DNA of 64,000 bases. Source: Streptomyces sp. YIM 130001 (GTDB lineage Bacteria; Actinomycetota; Actinomycetes; Streptomycetales; Streptomycetaceae). Shown here one piece after another: positions 57,901-64,000 of the stretch (its first letter is position 1; every line of letters begins with the position of its first letter). Below the pieces are notes generated by a model that saw nothing but the letters and a program-made list of their open reading frames with translations, did not search any database and had not been told where the DNA came from. A program made the position numbers and the translations under genes. Location: the NCBI RefSeq assembly GCF_003574445.1, contig NZ_KZ984561.1, positions 62,001 to 126,000 of the forward strand, written 5' to 3'.

Positions 57901-60900
57901 GACGTCGCGGGTGATCAGGCTCATCCGGGAGGCCGGGTAGCGGGTGTTGAGCGGCACGTAGAAGCCGCCCGCGCGCACCACGGCGAGCAGCGACACGACC
58001 AGGTCGGCCGAGCGTTCCTGGAGGACGGCGACGGCCGACTCCCGGACGACGCCGGACGCGGCGAGGTGGCGTGCGAGCCGGCCCGCACGCAGGTCGAGCT
58101 CGGCGTAGGTGAGGCGGGTGCCGTCGTCCCCGACGACGGCGACGGCGTCCGGCGTGCGGGCGGCCTGTGCGGCGAACTGCTCGGCGAGCCCGGTGGCGGG
58201 GACGGCGTGTGCCGTGTCGTTCCCCTGGGCGAGCAGGGCGCTCTCGGCGTCGTCGAGGAGGTGGTGGGCACCCACGGGCTCGTCCGGGGCGGTGACGGCG
58301 GCGTCCAGCAGCATGAGGAGCCGGTGTACGACCCTCTGCGCGGTCGACCGGTCGTAGAGCGCGACGTCGTACTCGAGGTCGCCGTCGATTCCGGTGGTCT
58401 CCCCGGCGCTCGTGCGGTGCTCGACCAGATTGAAGGTGAGGTCGAACTTGGCGACCTGGAGGTCGACCGTCTCGCGGTGGACGTCGAGACCCCCGAGCTC
58501 GGCCGTCGCCTCGAAGTCCTGGTAGGAGAGGACCACTTGGAACAGCGGATGGCGGGCGGCCGAGCGTTCGGGCTGGAGTCGTTCCACGACGCGGTCGAAG
58601 GGCACGTCCTGGTGGGCGTACGCGGCCACGGCGGCGGTACGCACCCGGGAGAGCAGTTCGGCGAAGGTCGGGTCGCCCGAGGTGTCGGTGCGCAGCACGA
58701 CGGGGTTGACGAAGAAGCCCACCAGGTCGTCGAGGGCGGGGACGGGGCGTGAGGCGGTGGGGCAGCCGATGGAGATGTCGGTGCCCGCCCCCAGGCGGGT
58801 GAGCAGCGCGGCCAGCGCGGCCTGGAGCACCATGTGGCAGGTGGATCCGTGCGTACGGGCGAACGCGTCGAGGCGGGCGTGCAGTGCGGGCGGGATGTCG
58901 AAGGGGATCGAGCCGCCCCGGTGTTCGGCCACCGGCGGGCGCGGACGGTCCGCGAACAGCTCCAGTTGGTCGGGAGCCCCGGCCAATACCCTTTCCCAGT
59001 AGGCGAGTTGACGTCCGGCGAGACTGTCAGGATCACGCTCGTCACCGAGCAGGTCGCGCTGCCAGACGGCGAAGTCGGCGTAGCCGACCTCCAGCGGCGG
59101 GAAGTCGGGGGCGCGTCCGTCGATTCGGGCCGCGTAGGCGGTGGACAGGTCGCCGAGCAGCGGGCGCAGGGACCAGCCGTCGCCGGCCACGTGGTGCATC
59201 ATCAGCAGCAGTACGTAGTCCTCGCCGCCGGGGAGCGTGAACAGGTGGGCGCGCAGGGGCGGTTGGGAGTCGAGGGCGAACGGGGTGCGGGCGGCGGCGG
59301 TGAGGTCGCTGTGCAGCCGGTCCGGTTCGGTGCGGGTCTCGGTGACCGGGGGCAGGGCCTCGTCGGGCGGCAGCAGCCGGGTCGTGGCGCCGTGCTCGCC
59401 GTGCGGGTAGACGGTCCGCAGGATCGCGTGCCGGGCGACCAGGTCGTGCAGTGCCTCGCGCAGGGCGGTCCGGTCGAGGGCGCCGCTGATCCGCAGGGCG
59501 ATCGGCAGGTTGTAGGTGGGCGCCTCTCCCTCGACCTCCCGCAGGACCCACATCCGGTGCTGTGCGAACGACATGGGTGGCTCGGCGGAGTGCGGGGCGG
59601 GCCGCAGCGGGGGCCGGTCGGCTTGTGCGGCCCCGGCCACCCGTGCGGCGAGGCCGGCCGGGGTCGGGGCCTCGAACAGGTCCTGGATCGTGATTTCGGC
59701 GCCGAGCGTGTCGCGCACCACGGCGATGAGCCGTCCGGCGAGCAGCGAGTGTCCGCCGAGGTTGAAGAAGTCGCTGTCGCCGCCTATTCGGGCGCTGTCT
59801 CCGGCGTCGAGGACGTCGGCGAAGATCCGGCGCAGCGCCTCTTCCTCGGGGCTCGCGGCGGGCTCGGGTGGGTCGACGGGGTGGTCCACGGCAGGTGCGG
59901 CATCGGGCGTGGGCAGCGCGGCCCGGTCGAGCTTCCCGTTGGCGGTCAACGGCAGGGCCTTCAGCGGGGTGAAGGAGGCCGGGACGCAGTGGGCGGGCAG
60001 CGTCGCGGCGAGCAGCCGCCGCCAGTCGGACGGCTCGGGGTCACGGCCGGTGACCGGCACGACGTAGGCGGCCAGCCGCTTGTCGCCCTGCCGGTCCTCG
60101 CGGACCACGACGGCGGCCTCGGCGACGTCCGGGTGCGTGACGAGCACGGACTCGATCTCGCCGAGCTCGATACGGAACCCGCGGATCTTCACCTGGTGGT
60201 CGCTGCGGCCCAGGTAGTCGAAGGTGCCGTCGTCGTGCGGTCGCACCAGGTCACCGGTGCGGTACATCCGGGTGCCAGGCGGTCCGTAGGGGTCCGCTAC
60301 GAAGCGTTCGGCGGTCAGGTCGGGGCGTTTCAGGTAGCCGCGGGCGAGACCGGCTCCCGACACGTACAGCTCGCCGGTGAACCCCGCAGGGACGGGTCGC
60401 AGGGCGGAGTCGAGGACGCGGGTGCGCAGGTCGGTGAGGGGGCCGCCGACGAGCGAGCGTGCTCCGGGTACGGCGTGTTCCGGGCCGAGGAGCGCGCAGG
60501 TGACGTGCACCGTCGTCTCGGTGATGCCGTACATGTTGACCAGCTGAGCGGCGTCGGCGCCGCGGCGCGCGTACCAGTCGGCCAGGCGTGCGGGCTCCAG
60601 TGCCTCGCCGCCGAACACCACGTAGCGCAGGTCGAGTGCGGGTGCGCCGGATCCGCGGGCACGGTCCGCGGTGTCGAGCTGGTGGAAGGCGGTCGGCGTC
60701 TGGCTGAGGACGGTGACCCGTTCGCGGGCGATCAGGTCGAGGAAGTCGCCGGGCGACCGGCTGACCGTGTACGGGACGACGACGAGGCGGCCGCCGTGCA
60801 GCAGGGCTCCCCAGATCTCCCAGACGGAGAAGTCGAAGGCGTAGGAGTGGAACAGGGTCCACACGTCGTCGGCTCCGAGGTCCAGCCAGGGCCGCGTGGC

Positions 60901-62754
60901 GGAGAACAGCCGCAGCACGTTGGAGTGCGGGACCACGACGCCCTTGGGGCGGCCGGTCGAGCCTGAGGTGTAGATGACGTACGCGGGGTGCGCGGCGTCC
61001 GTCGCCGCGCCCGGATCGGTGTCCGGGTGGGCACTCAGGTCCTCGCTCATCTCCTCGGGGCCGAGGACGAGGACGGGCCGCGCGTCCTGGAGCATCCAGG
61101 CACGCCGGTCGGCCGGGTAGTCGGGGTCGAGTGGCAGGTACGCGGCGCCGGATTTCAGGACGGCGAGGAGCGCGACGACCAGATCGAGGGAGCGGGGCAG
61201 GGCGAGGGCGACGAGCTGCCCGGGGCCGGCGCCGGCCGCGACGAGGCGGTGGGCCAGGCGATTGGCGCGGGCGTCGAGTTCGGCGTACGTGAGGTGGTCG
61301 CCCTCATGGCTGACGGCCAGGGCGTCGGGGGCGGCGGCGGCCCGGGCCGCGAACAGGGCATGGAGGGTGCCGGTGGTGGCCGGTCGTTCCGCGGCCGGGT
61401 CCGGTGCTGCCTCGGGTGTCCGCTCCGTATCGGGCGCCGACGGCTCCGCGTGCAGGCGGGCCAGCGGCAGGTCGGGGTCGGCGGTGGCCAGCACGCGCAG
61501 GAACCGGGTGAAACGCTCCAGGTGTGTGGCGGTCTCGGCCTCGCCGTACAGGTCGGGGTTGGCCTCGACGTCGATCCGCAGGCCGGTGTCCCCCGGCTCC
61601 TCGTACACGGAGAACTTCAGGTCGTCGACGGGGCCCGTGGAAACCGGGTGCACCGCCGCGGTGACCTCGCCGAAGTCCAGGGCCCGCTGGTAGGGCATCA
61701 CGTTGACGATGGGCCCGTAGCTGCGTTCGCCGACCAGAGCGAGGTCGCGGCGCACCTGGTCGTACGGGTAGCGCTGGTGCCGCAGCACGGAGGCGAGCGC
61801 GTCACGGACATCGGCCACCAGCTCGGCGAGCGGGGCGGTGGGGCGCGGCTCGGCGTACAGCGGGGGGACGTTGGCGACGGAGCCGGGGGTGCGGCGGGCG
61901 GCCGCGGTGGCGCGCGCGGTGACGGGCATGCCGAGGGTGACGGCGGACTCTCCGGTCAGCCACTGCAGATACGCGGCGACGGCGGCGGGCACCACGACCG
62001 GCCAGCCCGTCTCGGCGGCCCGGGCGACGGTGTCGAGGCCGGCCAGCACGTCGCGGCCGACGAAGGCGGTGTGCCGCCGTGCGTGCGGGACGGCCGGCGC
62101 GGTGGCCCCGGCCAGGGTCACTGGCGTGGCGCGCGGGGCGGCGAGCCAGTAGGCGCGGGCCCGGTCGTGGGCGGGCGAGGCGGCCCAAGCGGCCTCGGCC
62201 TCGACCAACTCCCGTATGGAGCCGTCGGCTTCGGTGGATCCCTCGGTGGGCCCCTCGATGTAGGAGCGGGCGACCTGCTCGGCGACGAGCCGGAACCCGT
62301 AGCCGTCCAGGAGCAGGTGGTGGACGTGGCTGAACCAGCGGTGGCGGTCCTCGGCCAGGGTGAACAGCGCCTGGGTGAAGAGGGGTCGGCCGCTGGTGAC
62401 GTCGAGGGGGCGGGCCATGACGTCCCGCATCCAGGCGTCGGCGGCGGCCTCCGGATCGCCGGCGCGGCTGACGTCGACCCGGTGGACGGTGAAGGAGGGG
62501 GCGGGGTCGATGCTCTGCGTGACCGTCCCGTCGGCGTCGGTGTGGAACCGCAGCCGCAGCGTGTCGGTGCGGGCCACGACATCGCGCAGCGCCTCCTCGA
62601 AGCGGTCCGCGTCCAGCGGGCCGGTGAGTTCGACGTACTCACCGGTGTTGTAGACGGGGCTGCGCGGGGCGCCGGCCTGGGCGAACCAGATGCCGAGCTG
62701 GGCCGCCGTCAGCGGCAGCCGCGCGTCGTCAAAAGCGGGAACGGGAACAGGCAC
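54913..62754 (-). CDS. snbC: Streptogramin B-type NRPS, two modules: C-A(Thr)-T-C-A-T-E
   Basis: 2613 residues. C1 near 15-450 (LTAAQLGIWFAQ; HHLLLDGYGF near 143) resembles the C domain of EntF, which accepts an aryl-carrier starter. A1 (A3 near 593) has the hand-read code D-F-W-S-V-G-M-V-H-K, a known threonine code. T1 near 999. C2 (HHVAGDGWS near 1185). A2 (near 1671), code about D-T-Y-W-W-G-G-T-F-K, partly valine-like and plausible for the small 2-aminobutyrate. T2 GGDSI near 2058. Epimerisation domain from about 2120 (HHLVVDGVSW near 2251, VGWFTSMYPV). This is the domain order of SnbC, which adds Thr and D-aminobutyrate after 3-hydroxypicolinate. Starts at GTG 62754 after GGGGGAAGA. Its stop overlaps the next NRPS by ATGA. 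Confidence 0.92.
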
Positions 62755-62864
62755 TCTTCCCCCAAAAGTCCAGACCGTCCGCTGCTGTTCGGCGGAGCGG
62801 AGTACCGGCTCAGCCTCACGCGGCGGGTTGACGGCACGCTGACCCGGACCTGATGCGAGGCGTG

Positions 62865-63566
62865 TCAGCGCAGGCCGGTCTCGAAGGCGTAGATCGCCAC
62901 CTGGACGCGGTTGCGCAGGTGGAGTTTGTGCAGCAGGTTCTGCACGTGGGTCTTGACGGTGTGCTCGGACAGCGTCAGCGAACCCGCTATCTCCGTGTTG
63001 GACAGCCCGCGCGCCACCAGGTCGAGGACCTGCCCCTCACGGCCTGTCAGCGCGTCCGGCCGCACGTCGGACACGCGGGTGGTGGCCCGCGGGCGGGCGG
63101 GCGGGCCGGGCACGGCCGGCAGCGGACTGCGGGTAAGGGCGTAGCCGGCCGCGGCCAGCGCCACGGCGGCGGCGAGCTGCCGCGCGGTCGTGGTGGCGGG
63201 CAGGTGGCCGTGCAGGGCGGGCGCGGTGCGGGCGTCGGGTTCACAGCCCCCCACGGTGAGCACGGGCAGCTGCGGGTCGACGTCCTCCAGGAGCGCCGCG
63301 ACCTCACGTGCGTCCCGCAGGCCGTGCAGGACGAGCACGTCGGGGCGGTGCGTGCGCAGCGCCGCCACGGCGCGGGGGCCCGGGTCCTCGTCGCCGATCA
63401 ACGTGATGTCGTCATGGCTGCCGAGCAGTGACACCACCCCCGCACGTGCGAGGGCATCGGCCCCCACCAGGAAGATCCGTACCCCGCCTGGCGTGGACGC
63501 CGCGGCGCCGCCGGGCAGCACCCGCAGCTTGGCGGACGGTGCGAAGCTGATCGCCGCTTCCGGCAT
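62865..63566 (-). CDS. Orphan LuxR/NarL-type response regulator with degenerate receiver
   Basis: 233 residues. An N-terminal receiver-like domain (VRIFLVGADALARAGVVSLL, RPDVLVLHGLRD) and a C-terminal LuxR helix-turn-helix at about 165-225 (LTGREGQVLDLVARGLSNTEIA, TLSEHTVKTHVQNLLHKL). The usual phosphorylated Asp after the third strand is His (VLVLH), and only one of the acidic-pocket residues remains, so normal phosphorylation is unlikely. No sensor kinase gene is adjacent. It lies 110 bp upstream of the first streptogramin-type NRPS on the same strand, so it is the likely pathway regulator. Atypical response regulators of this kind are known in antibiotic clusters. Confidence 0.88.
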   Translation of the reverse strand: MPEAAISFAPSAKLRVLPGGAAASTPGGVRIFLVGADALARAGVVSLLGSHDDITLIGDEDPGPRAVAALRTHRPDVLVLHGLRDAREVAALLEDVDPQLPVLTVGGCEPDARTAPALHGHLPATTTARQLAAAVALAAAGYALTRSPLPAVPGPPARPRATTRVSDVRPDALTGREGQVLDLVARGLSNTEIAGSLTLSEHTVKTHVQNLLHKLHLRNRVQVAIYAFETGLR

Positions 63567-63717
63567 GACGCGCCCCCTTACGCACTTGTGTCACGCACTC
63601 GTGGACGTCAAGCACGCTATCCGGCGCAGGGCAGACTGCCGTGGTCCCTCCACCGGGCCTCAAGGGCCGGGCTAGCGCTTCCGGATCCACAGCCGTTCCC
63701 CGGGGGGCCGGGGTGGG

Positions 63718-64000
63718 TCACACGGGATCCGCCATGACCGCCGCGAAGCGCGGGTCGAGCATGGTGGACACCGACGTGTCGTGCGCCGAGTCGAGCCCCT
63801 CGTCACGGCAGGCGGCGCTGAGGAGGTAGCGGCCGAGTACCCGGTGCGTGGCGAAGGTCCATTCGCCGCGTGAGGCGGGGGTGCCGTCGGGTGTCAGGAG
63901 GCGGCCGGTGCCCAGCTCGAATCCGAACTCCGTGAAGTCCAGGCGCATGCCCTGCCCGAGTGCCTTGGTGTAGGACTCCTTGAGCGTCCACAGACGCAGC
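63718..64000 (-). CDS. Sfp-type 4'-phosphopantetheinyl transferase (partial, runs off right edge)
   Basis: Only the C-terminal 93 residues are present. They begin at LRLWTLKESYTKALGQGM, which is the W-x-x-K-E-(A/S)-x-x-K signature of Sfp-type transferases, and continue through a beta-rich C-terminal region (FTEFGFELGTG, WTFATHRVLGRYLLSAAC). These enzymes add the phosphopantetheine arm to carrier domains and could activate all the T domains in this window, including the free carrier at 20477-20728. The gene is upstream of the response regulator on the same strand, separated by 151 bp. Confidence 0.9.
   Translation of the reverse strand, partial: LRLWTLKESYTKALGQGMRLDFTEFGFELGTGRLLTPDGTPASRGEWTFATHRVLGRYLLSAACRDEGLDSAHDTSVSTMLDPRFAAVMADPV

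Overview
The window is high-GC actinobacterial DNA, most likely Streptomyces. The evidence is the strong codon-position GC bias, GTG/TTG starts, chains of ATGA/GTGA-overlapping genes, a TTA (bldA-type) codon in a pathway regulator, and two adjacent nonribosomal peptide synthetase (NRPS) gene clusters filling almost the whole window. Both ends are cut: the left edge lies inside an NRPS condensation domain and the right edge inside an Sfp-type phosphopantetheinyl transferase.

Left cluster (1-25361), product not recognised. Parts seen: the start of an NRPS gene; two type II thioesterases; a sulfotransferase; a stand-alone adenylation (A) gene with an apparent one-base frameshift; an MFS exporter; a C-A-T NRPS; a C-T-TE NRPS with no A domain; two overlapping acyl-CoA dehydrogenase-like genes; an MbtH protein; and a large LAL/LuxR regulator with a TTA codon. 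A divergent block then encodes a non-haem iron halogenase of the SyrB2 type (H-x-A facial triad), a free carrier protein, a free A domain and an acyl-CoA-dehydrogenase-like flavoprotein. This is the same four-part set as kutzneride KtzD/C/B/A, which chlorinates carrier-bound isoleucine and closes a cyclopropane. Opposite it lies an XRE-cupin regulator followed by cysC-cysD-cysN, which would make PAPS for the sulfotransferase. The inference is a short sulfated peptide carrying a chlorinated or cyclopropane amino acid.

A hairpin at 25358-25420 separates the clusters. Right cluster (25417-64000), all on the minus strand: a degenerate LuxR-type response regulator, a two-module NRPS (C-A[Thr]-T-C-A-T-E), a four-module NRPS (C-A[Pro-like]-T, C-A-NMT-T, C-A[pipecolate-like]-T, C-A-T-TE), a DpgC-like dioxygenase, MbtH, a PglE/HpgT-like aminotransferase, an extra C-A-T-E-C-T-TE NRPS, a SnaA/SnaB-like flavin monooxygenase pair and an ABC-F ribosome-protection protein. 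Module order and A-domain signatures match streptogramin B (pristinamycin I / virginiamycin S: Thr, D-Abu, Pro, N-Me-Phe, pipecolate, phenylglycine). SnaA/SnaB match the pristinamycin IIA synthase of streptogramin A. ABC-F proteins are a known type of streptogramin self-resistance.

The most notable point is that a single dpgC-like gene stands between the four-module NRPS and the mbtH-aminotransferase pair, where (from memory) pristinamycin producers carry pglA-D. This suggests a different route to the terminal phenylglycine. Other unusual points are the extra NRPS whose last module has no A domain, a clean swap of the substrate-pocket core between two otherwise almost identical A domains, and a possible three-codon leader peptide upstream of the ABC-F gene. 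No rRNA, tRNA, CRISPR array or insertion sequence was seen.
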